From: Mangrovibacter yixingensis
Lineage (GTDB): Bacteria > Pseudomonadota > Gammaproteobacteria > Enterobacterales > Enterobacteriaceae
NCBI RefSeq assembly: GCF_020523985.1
Contig: NZ_JAIVKM010000002.1
Location: 434,001-498,000 of the forward strand
Direction: 5' to 3'
Length of the DNA stretch: 64,000 nt
Part shown: positions 35,483 through 44,675 of the stretch, in pieces
Layout of the letters: every line of letters begins with the position of its first letter
Position numbering within the stretch: position 1 is the first letter of the stretch
The notes under the pieces: generated by a model
Databases searched by the model: none
Seen by the model: the letters and a program-made list of their open reading frames with translations, nothing else
Told to the model about the DNA's origin: nothing
Made by a program: the position numbers and the translations under genes

Positions 35483-37750
35483 TTACGCTTCGCTCTCATC
35501 GTCAGAGCGGGCTGGCGAGTCTATCTCGATATTATCAATCCGTTGCAGGCCGCGCATAACTGTTCCCCGACGCCCGCGTTCTGCATGGACTTTTTGCAAC
35601 TCTTCAGGACGCAGTTTCAGTTTCCGCTTGCCAACATGAATTGTTACCGTACTTTGTGGCGGCAGAACACGCAACCAGGCCAGTTTATCTTTCCCGCTCG
35701 CCGCATCAGCTGCAGAGATGGAGATAATTTTATTCCCTTTACCTTTGGAGAGTTGCGGTAAATCACTGACCGGGAACATCAGCATACGCCCGGCGGCAGT
35801 AATCGCCAGTAACATATCGTCATCATGATTTACCCATAACGGTGGCAATGCTCTGGCATTTTCCGGCAGGCTAATCATAGCCTTACCCGCACGGTTACGC
35901 GCAACAAGGTCGTTAAAGGTACACACGAAACCGTAACCCGCATCTGAAGCCATCAGCAGTTTCTGCTCATCTGGTGCCATCAAAACCTGTTCGACAACCG
36001 CACCCGGTGGCAATGTCAGTTTACCGGTTAATGGCTCCCCTTGCCCACGGGCAGATGGCAGGTTCACTGGATCCAGTGCATAACTGCGCCCGGTGGAATC
36101 AATAAACACGACGGGCTGGTTAGATTTGCCTTTAGCCTCCGCCATAAAGCTGTCGCCCGCTTTATAATTTAACCCGGCGGCATCAATATCATGGCCTTTG
36201 GCACTGCGCACCCAACCCATTTGCGACAACACAATCGTAACCGGTTCAGACGGCATCATCTCATGGTCGCTCATTGCCTTCGCTTCACTCCGTTCGTGGA
36301 GCGGAGAACGGCGATCATCGCCATAAGCCTGCGCATCTGCCTGTAACTCTTTTTTCAGCAGGTTATTCATTTTCCGCTCTGATGCGAGAATTCCCTGCAA
36401 TGTATCGCGCTCTTTTTCCAGATCACTTTGCTCACCACGGATTTTCACTTCTTCCAGGCGGGCAAGGTGGCGTAATTTCAATTCAAGAATTGCTTCCGCC
36501 TGGGTATCTGAAATCCCAAAGCGCGACATCAGCGCTGGCTTGGGTTCATCTTCAGTACGGATGATTTCAATAACTTCATCGATGTTGAGGAACGCAACCA
36601 ACAAGCCTTCGAGGATATGCAGGCGTTTCAACACTTTCTCAAGCCGGAAACTCAACCGGCGGCGCACCGTGTCACGGCGGAAAACTAACCACTCGCTGAT
36701 AATTTCATGCAGGTTTTTAACCGCCGGGCGGCCATCTAAACCAATCATGTTCAGGTTAACGCGGTAGCTTTTCTCAAGGTCGGTAGTGGCAAACAGGTGG
36801 TTCATCACCTGTTCCATATCTACGCGGTTAGAACGCGGCACAATCACCAGGCGAGTTGGGTTTTCGTGGTCGGATTCATCGCGCAGGTCATCAACCATCG
36901 GCAGTTTTTTCGCCCGCATTTGGCTGGCGATTTGCTCAAGAACCCGCGCACCAGAAACCTGGTAAGGCAGCGCAGTAATAACCACAGCACCGTCTTCTTT
37001 ATTCCAGACAGCACGCATACGCACTGAGCCACGCCCGTTCTGGTAAATCTTACGGATATCTTCACGGGAAGTAATGATTTCAGCTTCCGTGGGGTAATCC
37101 GGCCCTTGAATAATATCCAGCAAGGCATCCAGCGTGGTTTTTGGGTTTTCAATCAGGGTGACTGCTGCCTGAGCCACTTCACGCAGGTTATGGGGCGGAA
37201 TATCTGTCGCCATCCCCACAGCGATGCCTGTGGTGCCGTTTAACAGAATATTCGGCAAACGGGCTGGCAGCATCTTCGGTTCGCTGAGCGTGCCGTCAAA
37301 ATTAGGGACATAATCAACAGTTCCCTGGCCCAACTCACTGAGCAGCACTTCGGCATAACGCGACAGGCGAGATTCGGTATAACGCATCGCTGCAAAAGAC
37401 TTCGGATCATCCGGTGCCCCCCAGTTCCCCTGGCCATCTACCAATGGATAGCGGTAGGAGAAAGGTTGCGCCATAAGCACCATTGCTTCGTAGCAGGCGC
37501 TGTCGCCGTGTGGGTGGTATTTACCCAGGACATCACCGACGGTACGTGCCGACTTTTTGAATTTCGCCGCTGCATTGAGCCCCAGTTCAGACATGGAGTA
37601 CACAATGCGCCGCTGAACGGGTTTCAGCCCATCGCCAATAAATGGTAATGCGCGATCCATGATGACGTACATGGAATAATTGAGATACGCACTTTCCGTA
37701 AATTCATGTAGAGCACGGCGCTCTACGCCGTCATGAGTAATCTCACTCAT
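35483..37750 (-). CDS. parC: DNA topoisomerase IV subunit A
   Basis: 755 residues (E. coli 752). The N-terminal breakage-reunion domain carries the active-site Tyr in the ESRLSRY region (about residue 124). The C-terminal half is the beta-pinwheel DNA-wrapping domain. The quinolone-resistance region is wild type: Ser84 and Glu88 match E. coli Ser80 and Glu84. It decatenates chromosomes together with ParE, encoded 10 kb away in this window. Confidence 0.98.
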   Translation of the reverse strand: MSEITHDGVERRALHEFTESAYLNYSMYVIMDRALPFIGDGLKPVQRRIVYSMSELGLNAAAKFKKSARTVGDVLGKYHPHGDSACYEAMVLMAQPFSYRYPLVDGQGNWGAPDDPKSFAAMRYTESRLSRYAEVLLSELGQGTVDYVPNFDGTLSEPKMLPARLPNILLNGTTGIAVGMATDIPPHNLREVAQAAVTLIENPKTTLDALLDIIQGPDYPTEAEIITSREDIRKIYQNGRGSVRMRAVWNKEDGAVVITALPYQVSGARVLEQIASQMRAKKLPMVDDLRDESDHENPTRLVIVPRSNRVDMEQVMNHLFATTDLEKSYRVNLNMIGLDGRPAVKNLHEIISEWLVFRRDTVRRRLSFRLEKVLKRLHILEGLLVAFLNIDEVIEIIRTEDEPKPALMSRFGISDTQAEAILELKLRHLARLEEVKIRGEQSDLEKERDTLQGILASERKMNNLLKKELQADAQAYGDDRRSPLHERSEAKAMSDHEMMPSEPVTIVLSQMGWVRSAKGHDIDAAGLNYKAGDSFMAEAKGKSNQPVVFIDSTGRSYALDPVNLPSARGQGEPLTGKLTLPPGAVVEQVLMAPDEQKLLMASDAGYGFVCTFNDLVARNRAGKAMISLPENARALPPLWVNHDDDMLLAITAAGRMLMFPVSDLPQLSKGKGNKIISISAADAASGKDKLAWLRVLPPQSTVTIHVGKRKLKLRPEELQKVHAERGRRGTVMRGLQRIDNIEIDSPARSDDESEA

Positions 37751-37948
37751 TAATTCTTAACCCTCAAACTGACTGGCCGAAGCAAAGTTGAATGGCACTA
37801 TTGTGGCCGATAGTACCCTATCTGGCGTAGAGAGTCACAAGAAGCGCATTATTGCCCCCAGAGCAAAAGTCTTTGCCTGTCTTTCCACTACAGGCGTGAC
37901 TCACATAACGATAAAATCCTCTGCATCTTAACTTATCGGAAAGAGACC

Positions 37949-38530
37949 ATGAGTAACATACTGATTGTTAATGGTGCCAAGTCATTTGGGCATTCCGCCG
38001 GCCAACTGAATAATACACTGACCGAAGAAGCTGTAGCGCAATTACGTGAGCTGGGCCACGAGGTGACGGTTAGCGTTGCCGACAGCGATTACAATGTTGA
38101 CGATGAAGTTGCCCGCTTCCTGGCAGCTGATGCCATTATCTGGCAAATGCCCGGTTGGTGGATGGGCGCGCCCTGGACCGTGAAAAAATACATCGATGAC
38201 GTGTTCACCGCAGGACACGGCAGCCTGTATGCCAGTGACGGACGTACCCGCTCAGACGCCAGCAAAAAATATGGCTCCGGGGGCCTGCTGCAAGGCAAGA
38301 AATATATGCTGTCACTGACCTGGAACGCCCCGCTGGAAGCATTTACGGACAAAGAACAGTTCTTCCACGGCGTAGGGGTTGATGGCGTCTACCTGGCGTT
38401 TCACAAAGCAAATCAGTTTATTGGCCTCGAAAGCCTGCCAACTTATATTGCTAATGACGTCATTAAACAACCGGATGTGCCACATTATATTGCACAATAT
38501 CGCGAGCATCTGCGGTCAATTTTTGCTTAA
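37949..38530 (+). CDS. mdaB: NADPH:quinone reductase (modulator of drug activity B)
   Basis: 193 residues, the E. coli length, a flavodoxin-like FAD enzyme of the NQO1 family (NGAKSFGHSAG, MPGWWMGAPWTVKKYID). It reduces quinones by two electrons. It starts after GGAAAGAG and is followed 30 bp later by ygiN, its functional partner. Confidence 0.97.
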   Translation: MSNILIVNGAKSFGHSAGQLNNTLTEEAVAQLRELGHEVTVSVADSDYNVDDEVARFLAADAIIWQMPGWWMGAPWTVKKYIDDVFTAGHGSLYASDGRTRSDASKKYGSGGLLQGKKYMLSLTWNAPLEAFTDKEQFFHGVGVDGVYLAFHKANQFIGLESLPTYIANDVIKQPDVPHYIAQYREHLRSIFA

Positions 38531-38560
38531 CTGTTAGCACATTTAAAAAGGAGTGAATTT

Positions 38561-38878
38561 ATGCTGACAGTGATCGCTGAAATTCGTACTCGCCCTGGTG
38601 CTCATCATCGCCAGGCCGTGTTAGATGAATTTAAAACATTGGCACCTGTAGTCCTTCAGGAAGAGGGTTGCCATGGTTACACCCCAATGGTCGATGAAAG
38701 CACCAGTCTGGATTTTCAGGCGACAGCACCCGATTCCATTGTGATGATTGAAATGTGGGAAAGTGCCGCACATCTCAAAGCTCACCTGGAAACGCCGCAT
38801 ATGAAAGCGTTTGGTGAAAAAACAAAGAATGATGTGCTGGATATGCGTATCCGCATTCTGAAACCCGGCATTGCCTGA
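38561..38878 (+). CDS. ygiN: Quinol monooxygenase YgiN
   Basis: 105 residues, an ABM-fold dimer (IAEIRTRPGAHHR; EMWESAAHLKAHLETPHM). In E. coli YgiN and MdaB run a quinone redox cycle. The ATG follows AAGGAG. The stop is convergent with the MmgE/PrpD gene across a strong two-way terminator. Confidence 0.95.
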   Translation: MLTVIAEIRTRPGAHHRQAVLDEFKTLAPVVLQEEGCHGYTPMVDESTSLDFQATAPDSIVMIEMWESAAHLKAHLETPHMKAFGEKTKNDVLDMRIRILKPGIA

Positions 38879-38937
38879 GTTTACTCCAGTGGCCTGGCAC
38901 AACATCACTGTGCTGGCGTTTCTAAGCTGGTGTTTCT

Positions 38938-38971
38938 AAAAAGAAGGAAAACCCGGTTTTCCTTCTTTTTT
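38938..38971. terminator. Bidirectional terminator between ygiN and the imino-acid operon
   Basis: GAAGGAAAAC and GTTTTCCTTC form a 10-bp stem with a CCG loop, extended by A5/T5 and flanked by A and T runs, so it works in both directions. Confidence 0.9.
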
Positions 38972-39013
38972 GTTTCTGTTTTATTCTGCTTTTTTAAGCA
39001 ACTTTCATCCGTT

Positions 39014-40417
39014 TCACCGCACAGCCACTTCCCCTGTTTGAACTTCCTCCCGGCTAAGTATATTGAGTAACGCAGCAGTATCCGGGTAACCATCCAGATG
39101 CAGGCAAATCTGCTCCAGTTCGTGGCAAAGCGCCTCCGGTAACACCCGGCTGGCAATCTGGTGGAATTTTGCCAGCAATGCCTCATCACTCAGGGGGTTT
39201 CCCGGAGAACCGGAAGGCACTGGTACCTGTACCTGCGCCACACTGCCACTGGTGGTATGTAAAATAACAACGGGCTCTTCGTCACCTTGTTGAGACGCAT
39301 CAACTTCCAGAATAATACGCGCCATCATATCGCTCACTTGTGGCGAAAGCCGTTTCTCTTCACTGTAACTTTCAAGCCCTGCACTGCCATAACACAGACA
39401 TGCCGCCAGCGCATAAGGCAGGCTCATTTGTGCGGCTGCAAGGCTATCAATTGACCGGCCACCGCACATCTCCATTAAAAACGGGTTAAGCCTGACGTGT
39501 ACACGTTGCACCTGAGCCAAAGGCTGTACCGATAACAATTGTTTCAGTGCATCAACAGCAGAGTGGGTTCCCCGGCATGAGGCATAAGGTTTGATTGAGC
39601 AACGCGCCAGTTTCCAGACTTGCCCGAGCGATGTCACCAGTGCCTCAGGTAGCTGGCTGTGAGGTGCAATGGTTTGCAGAAAGCCCCCCCATTTTTCAGC
39701 GAAAATAGCACCCGGCCCCTGAATACCTTTCTGCGCCAGTTGCGCGGCAAACAACCCACTTTCTGCAGCACGGCCAGCATGCAGTTTTTTAGTTTGTGAG
39801 CCATCATGAATAAAGGCCCACAAGCCACTACTGAAACTGCCTGCAATACCGAGTGCTGCACTGCACTGTGCAGGAGAGAGCCTGAGCAAGTTGCATACTG
39901 CGGCAGTTGCACCAAATACCCCACAAGTTGCCGTCGAGTGCCAGCCTGCTTCGTTATGGGCGTTGTAACCGCCACACGCTTCCAGAACCCGACGGCCGAT
40001 GTCGTAACCGACAATAAACGCGCTCAGCAAGCGCTGCCCGTCAACGACTTCCCCCACCAGCGGTAATGCCGCGAGAATGGCAGGCAAAACAACCGCACCC
40101 GAGTGATCACAGCCACCGGTGTCATCCAGTTCATACATATGTGCAGCAACACCATTTAACCAGGCCGACTGGCGCGGGGTTACCCGCCATGATTGCCCAA
40201 CAAGAGGAGACAGCGCATGCCCACCTTCTTCTCTGGTTAAGGCCGCGCACTGGCGCCAAATGTCACTGTCTGTTCCTGCAAGCATAGCCCCCAGGGTGTC
40301 CAAAAAATGGCGTTTGGCTTTTTCGACAATATGTGGCGGGAAATCGCTATAACGCGTCGTAGAGATGAACTCACCCAAAGTGTGCACATATGCATAATCA
40401 GCTAAAGCATCAGCCAT
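39014..40417 (-). CDS. MmgE/PrpD-family epimerase or dehydratase
   Basis: 467 residues with the MmgE/PrpD fold: the N-terminal helical domain with the conserved NGVAAHMYELDDT (88-100) and HSGAVVLPA (105 on), then the lid domain (PYASCRGTHSAVDAL). Family members are 2-methylcitrate dehydratase, cis-aconitate decarboxylase and iminodisuccinate epimerase. It is the last gene of a seven-gene operon containing an ASL-like lyase and an amino-acid-type importer, not a prpBC set, so a role in 2-methylcitrate breakdown is unlikely. Epimerisation of an imino- or amino-dicarboxylate is inferred. Its start overlaps the preceding gene by 8 bp. Confidence 0.88.
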   Translation of the reverse strand: MADALADYAYVHTLGEFISTTRYSDFPPHIVEKAKRHFLDTLGAMLAGTDSDIWRQCAALTREEGGHALSPLVGQSWRVTPRQSAWLNGVAAHMYELDDTGGCDHSGAVVLPAILAALPLVGEVVDGQRLLSAFIVGYDIGRRVLEACGGYNAHNEAGWHSTATCGVFGATAAVCNLLRLSPAQCSAALGIAGSFSSGLWAFIHDGSQTKKLHAGRAAESGLFAAQLAQKGIQGPGAIFAEKWGGFLQTIAPHSQLPEALVTSLGQVWKLARCSIKPYASCRGTHSAVDALKQLLSVQPLAQVQRVHVRLNPFLMEMCGGRSIDSLAAAQMSLPYALAACLCYGSAGLESYSEEKRLSPQVSDMMARIILEVDASQQGDEEPVVILHTTSGSVAQVQVPVPSGSPGNPLSDEALLAKFHQIASRVLPEALCHELEQICLHLDGYPDTAALLNILSREEVQTGEVAVR

Positions 40418-41312
40418 GGTTTTGCTCCCATAACCGATGGAACACTTCTGCCGGATGGTCTGGCGTATTTGCTGGCTGTGAACGCCAGTGTTCAGCCACA
40501 GATTCCGCGCTAGTTAACCAGACAGGTTGCCGTTGCAATGTATCAATCAACGCTTCCAGTAATGAAATGCGGCCTGCCGTACCGATAATTTCTGGATGCA
40601 GGCGGAGTAAGTAACATAAACCAAACCGGTGATAACCGTAAAAATCCTGGGTCATGTTCGCCAGTGTTTCCTGGTAAGACGCAATACGTGACTGGCCTGG
40701 TGGTACTGCCGGGCTAAGGTTAAACGCGAAATAGGGTTCATCTTCCAGTTCATAATGCAGCGGTAACTCAACCAGAGATGTGCCCGGATGGAAATACGGC
40801 AGGTCATCGCCCCGCCAGCATGAAGACCACTGAAACCCCATGCTGCTCAGTGCCTGAGCAAACCCTGGTTTCCACTGCCCGGCGGGAGTACGAAAACCCC
40901 GTGGTGCGCGGCCACATAACGCAGTCAGTTTCTCTGTAGCGCGGCGCGCGCAGGCAACCTGCTCTTCCAGGCTCATCGCGGAAAAATCTTCGTGCTGGTC
41001 ACCGCCACAGGCAACTTCATGCCCTTCTGCCAAAATCCGCTCCAGCAGCAATGGTTGTTCTTGTGCCACAATGGCAGGCAGGCACCATGTGGCTTTAACC
41101 TGTTTTTTCGCCAGCAGATTGAGTAAGCGTTCAACACCGCGCAGCGTACCATAGCGCCAGACCGACAAAGTTTTATCCCGGCCTTCTACCGCTGGTGCCT
41201 GAGTCAAAATGCCGTAGATGTCATTAAAATCAATGGTGATAACAGCAGCTGAACGGTATCCCTCTGGCCAGTGTGCGGCAATCCCCGCAGATGTGGTGTT
41301 TTTATCTGGCAT
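40410..41312 (-). CDS. CE4 (NodB-like) amidohydrolase with degenerate metal site
   Basis: 300 residues from the ATG at 41312 (CAGGAG upstream). The NodB fold is clear, but the metal triad is altered. The DD motif reads D28-F-N30-D, and the HxxxH motif reads G103-G-D-Q-H107, so the usual second Asp and first His are Asn and Gly. The RTPAG motif is kept. A CE4 relative, the PuuE allantoinase, is known to work without metal, so hydrolysis of a cyclic or linear amide/ureide is possible. It may instead be a partner subunit of the paralogue encoded just upstream, with which it overlaps by 11 bp. Confidence 0.85.
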   Translation of the reverse strand: MPDKNTTSAGIAAHWPEGYRSAAVITIDFNDIYGILTQAPAVEGRDKTLSVWRYGTLRGVERLLNLLAKKQVKATWCLPAIVAQEQPLLLERILAEGHEVACGGDQHEDFSAMSLEEQVACARRATEKLTALCGRAPRGFRTPAGQWKPGFAQALSSMGFQWSSCWRGDDLPYFHPGTSLVELPLHYELEDEPYFAFNLSPAVPPGQSRIASYQETLANMTQDFYGYHRFGLCYLLRLHPEIIGTAGRISLLEALIDTLQRQPVWLTSAESVAEHWRSQPANTPDHPAEVFHRLWEQNHG

Positions 41313-42153
41313 GTTGATACTCCTGCATATACCACTCAGCGACAGCATCGCAACGGGCAAACCACACGTCGTCACGGGAAGTCATATGGGCAAAGAATTT
41401 TTCCAGCAGCAAAATGCGCCCAGGTTGCCCGGAGATTTTGGGATGAAACAAGGTTGTCAGGCATAAGCCTTCATCCATGGCGCCATCAAACTCCCGTTGC
41501 CAGTTATCCAGCGTCAGCGCGTAACTGGCAGTGCGGTCTCCCCCTTTGGGAAAATCCGGGTTTCGGGTATAAGCCAGTGAGGCGTAGTCATCCATTTCCC
41601 ACTTACCAGGAATTTCCACCAGTGGAGGGAACCCCGCGACCTCAATGCAATAAGGGCGATCATCGCCTCGCATACTGCTCGAATAGAGAACACCTGCGGC
41701 TTTGAGCACTTCAGGGGTACTGGCATGCCAGTCTCCTGACGGAGTACGAAACCCCCGTGCGGTAATACCTAAATAGCGTTGAAAAATTTCAGTGGATTTC
41801 TCCATCACTGCATGCTGTTCATCAGGGCTCAGGGCAAAAAACGATTCGTGCCGATAACCATGAAACGCAACTTCATGCCCCCGTTCCACGATGGCACGGC
41901 ATTGTTCCGGCCACTGTTCAACAACCCAGGCCGGAACAAAAAACGTGGCAGGTAACTGAAAGTCGTGCAGTAAATCGAGCAAACGACCGAGTGCCCGAAA
42001 TGGCCCATACGAGCCAAAGGTAAAGTACTCCGGCGAAGACCAGATACTGCCATTAAGCATGGCATCGCCTGTTGGCCCATCTAAATCAAACGCCAGTGCC
42101 ATACAACCGCGTTTTCCCTCAGGCCAACGCAATTCACCCGGTGATTGCATCAT
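41302..42153 (-). CDS. CE4 (NodB-like) amidohydrolase with intact metal site
   Basis: 283 residues, no signal peptide. The NodB motifs are intact: FDLDG at 22-26 (metal Asp25), H98-GYR-H102, and FRTPSG further on. It belongs to the cytoplasmic polysaccharide-deacetylase-like group that includes PuuE allantoinase and Helicobacter PgdA-like proteins. A sugar polymer is an unlikely substrate given the amino-acid-type transporter in the same operon. C-N bond hydrolysis of an imported amide is more likely (inference). It lies 11 bp after the binding-protein gene. Confidence 0.87.
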   Translation of the reverse strand: MMQSPGELRWPEGKRGCMALAFDLDGPTGDAMLNGSIWSSPEYFTFGSYGPFRALGRLLDLLHDFQLPATFFVPAWVVEQWPEQCRAIVERGHEVAFHGYRHESFFALSPDEQHAVMEKSTEIFQRYLGITARGFRTPSGDWHASTPEVLKAAGVLYSSSMRGDDRPYCIEVAGFPPLVEIPGKWEMDDYASLAYTRNPDFPKGGDRTASYALTLDNWQREFDGAMDEGLCLTTLFHPKISGQPGRILLLEKFFAHMTSRDDVWFARCDAVAEWYMQEYQHAR

Positions 42154-42164
42154 CTGCTCCTGCT

Positions 42165-42992
42165 TTAGCCCTGGTTGACGGTGGCTTTAGCAACACCGTT
42201 ATCTGACAAGCCCCATTTCGTGAGGATTTTTTGATAGGTACCATCGGCAATCATGTCATTCAACGCCCCCTGAATGGCATCACGTAATGCGGTGTTGTCC
42301 TTGCCAATCGCCATCCCGGTGTACTGGAAGGCAAAGGCTTTATCCAGTGGCTTAAAGGTTCCTTTTTCAAGGCCCATGATATAAGGCAGCGTTTCACTCC
42401 CCTGCACAGCAGCATCCAGGCGGCGCTGGCGTAACTGTGTGCGAGCGTCTGCGCTACCTTCGGTTCCCACAACCACAACGGCTGGTTTGCCCGCGGCTTC
42501 GCAATGAGCTTTACTCCAGTTAGCAATTTCCTGCGGGAATGTGGTGCGGCGGCTGGTACCGACATGTTTGCCACACAAATCAATATCATGTTGGAGATCC
42601 TGACGGGCGGTCAGCGTGTAAAACTGTGGGCCGGTTTTGAAGTAGTCAATAAAATCGACCACTTTCTGGCGCTCTTTGGTATCGGTCATACCTGACATCA
42701 CCATATCGACTCGCTTGGTTACCACAGCATTGACCATCTGCTCAAAAGCGATTTCCTGCCAGTTCACTTTGATACCCAGCTCTTTGCCAATGGCAACGCC
42801 CAGGTCGTAATCCACGCCAGTTAACTGGTTGCTGCCCGGGTCTTTAAAATCCATTGGCGGGTAGTTCGGCATAATTGCCACAGTAATTTCGCCTTTTGCC
42901 TTAATGGATGCAGGCAATTCAGTTGCCGCCCAGCTGGTAGATGCCTGGGCGACGAGTGCAGTTGCTATCACGCTCAGAAACAGATTCTTCAT
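42165..42992 (-). CDS. ABC importer solute-binding protein, polar amino acid family 3
   Basis: 275 residues with a signal peptide ending SWA near residue 22. The family-3 fold is clear: ITVAIMPNYPPMDFKD, the DYDLGVAIGKELG segment, FEQMVNAVVTKRVDMVMSGM. Two Cys about 28 residues apart may form a disulphide. The family takes up amino acids, opines and related acids. Its ligand is probably the compound attacked by the operon's lyase and amidohydrolases. Confidence 0.92.
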   Translation of the reverse strand: MKNLFLSVIATALVAQASTSWAATELPASIKAKGEITVAIMPNYPPMDFKDPGSNQLTGVDYDLGVAIGKELGIKVNWQEIAFEQMVNAVVTKRVDMVMSGMTDTKERQKVVDFIDYFKTGPQFYTLTARQDLQHDIDLCGKHVGTSRRTTFPQEIANWSKAHCEAAGKPAVVVVGTEGSADARTQLRQRRLDAAVQGSETLPYIMGLEKGTFKPLDKAFAFQYTGMAIGKDNTALRDAIQGALNDMIADGTYQKILTKWGLSDNGVAKATVNQG

Positions 42993-43009
42993 GGTTTACC
43001 CCGGTTAAT

Positions 43010-43774
43010 TTAAAGGAGAATGGCATTAATGAAATTTTTCATCCGCGGGTTACGCGGGTTGAGCAGAATCTCTTCTGGTGCGCCCTGCTCAATAATTTGG
43101 CCTTCATCCATAAACACCACCTGGTTGGCGACTTCGCGGGCAAAACCCATTTCATGGGTCACCACCAGCATTGTTGTGCCCTCCTGCGCCAGTTGACGCA
43201 TGACAGCCAACACTTCCCCCACCATTTCGGGATCCAGTGCCGAAGTGGGTTCATCAAACAGCATCAGTTTCGGTTTCATCGCCAGTGCACGGGCAATAGC
43301 AACACGCTGTTGTTGCCCGCCGGAAAGCGACTGAGGGTAAGCGTGTGCTTTATTCGCTAAGCCAACCCGCTCCAGCAATGCCATCGCCTCTTCCGTTGCT
43401 TCACGCTTTGGGCGCAATAACACATTGCATGGGCCTTCAGTGATATTCTCTAGCGCAGTTTTATGGGGAAATAAGTTAAAACGCTGGAAAACCATGCCGG
43501 TATGCAGGCGCTGACGGGCAATTTGTTTGTCACTGAGTGGGTACAGCTTATCGCCCGCAATGCGATAACCAGCCAGTTCGTTGTCTATCCAGATCCCACC
43601 CCGGTCCACTTTTTCAAGTTGGTTAATACAGCGCAAAAAAGTACTTTTCCCTGAACCAGATGGTCCGAGGATGCACATCACTTCGCCGTAATTCACCTCC
43701 AGGCTGACATCTTTTAGCGCATGGAACTGGTCAAAATATTTGTTCACCTTCATGGCACGAACAATGTTTCTCAT
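43010..43774 (-). CDS. ABC importer ATPase, polar amino acid type
   Basis: 254 residues: Walker [10 protein letters not shown] at 37-45, signature LSGGQQQR at 150, Walker B with DEPTS at 174-178. It is closest to the GlnQ/HisP group. It lies 12 bp after the permease gene and 17 bp before the binding-protein gene. Confidence 0.95.
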   Translation of the reverse strand: MRNIVRAMKVNKYFDQFHALKDVSLEVNYGEVMCILGPSGSGKSTFLRCINQLEKVDRGGIWIDNELAGYRIAGDKLYPLSDKQIARQRLHTGMVFQRFNLFPHKTALENITEGPCNVLLRPKREATEEAMALLERVGLANKAHAYPQSLSGGQQQRVAIARALAMKPKLMLFDEPTSALDPEMVGEVLAVMRQLAQEGTTMLVVTHEMGFAREVANQVVFMDEGQIIEQGAPEEILLNPRNPRMKNFINAILL

Positions 43775-43786
43775 GAGGCTCTCCAG

Positions 43787-44665
43787 TTACTGGCGGCGGC
43801 GGTGACCGCGGGAGAAATAACGCTCCAGTTGGCTTTGGCCAAAAGAGAGCACCGTGACAATCATCAGGTACCAAATACCGGCCACAAACAGCAGCTCCAT
43901 CACACGTGCGTTAGCGAAGTAGATGTTCTGGGTGTTGTAGAGCAATTCGGAATACTGAATCATGCTCGCCAGGCTGGTTGTTTTGATCATGCTGATAAAT
44001 TCATTACCAATGGGCGGCAGAATGACCCGCATCGCCTGGGGCAAAATAATGCGGCGTAAAGCCTGCAGGCGAGGCATACCAATGGATTTGGCCGCTTCAT
44101 ACTGGCCAATATCAACAGACAGCAACCCGGCACGCACCACTTCAGAGGTGTATGCACCCTGGTTGATACTCAGCCCCAGCAGAGCCGCTAAAAAAGGTGT
44201 CATCACATGCACAGTCTGCACACTGAACAAGCCAGGAATAGAAATCACCGGAAATACCAGCGCGAGGTTGAACCACAGTAGTAATTGCAGAATCAGTGGG
44301 GTGCCGCGGAAAATCCAGGCGTAAACAACAGCAATGTAATGCAACACCGGGTTGGGCGACATATACATAATTGCCGCCACCACACCAAAAACCACGCCCA
44401 GCATCATGGCTAAAATCGACATAATCAGGGTGTTCATTACCCCCTGAAGAATGGCCTGAGCAGTAAAAAACTGCCCGACATAACGCCATTCAATATTGCC
44501 GTGCGCAAAAGCATTCACCAGCATTGCCACCAGCAGCAAAATCACAACCGAGGCTGTAATTCGCCCGTAATAACGGCGTGGGACGACCTGGTATTTATCC
44601 AGGTCATACTGCATGCGGTTATTGTTCGCCGGTGATGATGTTGAAAGCGGGGTTAATTGTTCCAT
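43787..44665 (-). CDS. ABC importer permease, polar amino acid type
   Basis: 292 residues from the ATG at 44665, which follows AAGGAGG. About five to six membrane helices are followed by the family loop GLLSVDIGQYEAAKSIGMPRL that contacts the ATPase. Only one permease gene is present, so the channel should be a homodimer. The N-terminal 40 residues before the first helix are longer than usual. Confidence 0.93.
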   Translation of the reverse strand: MEQLTPLSTSSPANNNRMQYDLDKYQVVPRRYYGRITASVVILLLVAMLVNAFAHGNIEWRYVGQFFTAQAILQGVMNTLIMSILAMMLGVVFGVVAAIMYMSPNPVLHYIAVVYAWIFRGTPLILQLLLWFNLALVFPVISIPGLFSVQTVHVMTPFLAALLGLSINQGAYTSEVVRAGLLSVDIGQYEAAKSIGMPRLQALRRIILPQAMRVILPPIGNEFISMIKTTSLASMIQYSELLYNTQNIYFANARVMELLFVAGIWYLMIVTVLSFGQSQLERYFSRGHRRRQ

Positions 44666-44675
44666 CCTGCCTCCT

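Noticed and set aside
39014-40417. Calling the MmgE/PrpD gene prpD
   Set aside because: No prpB, prpC, prpE or prpR is near, and the neighbours point to amino-acid-type chemistry.
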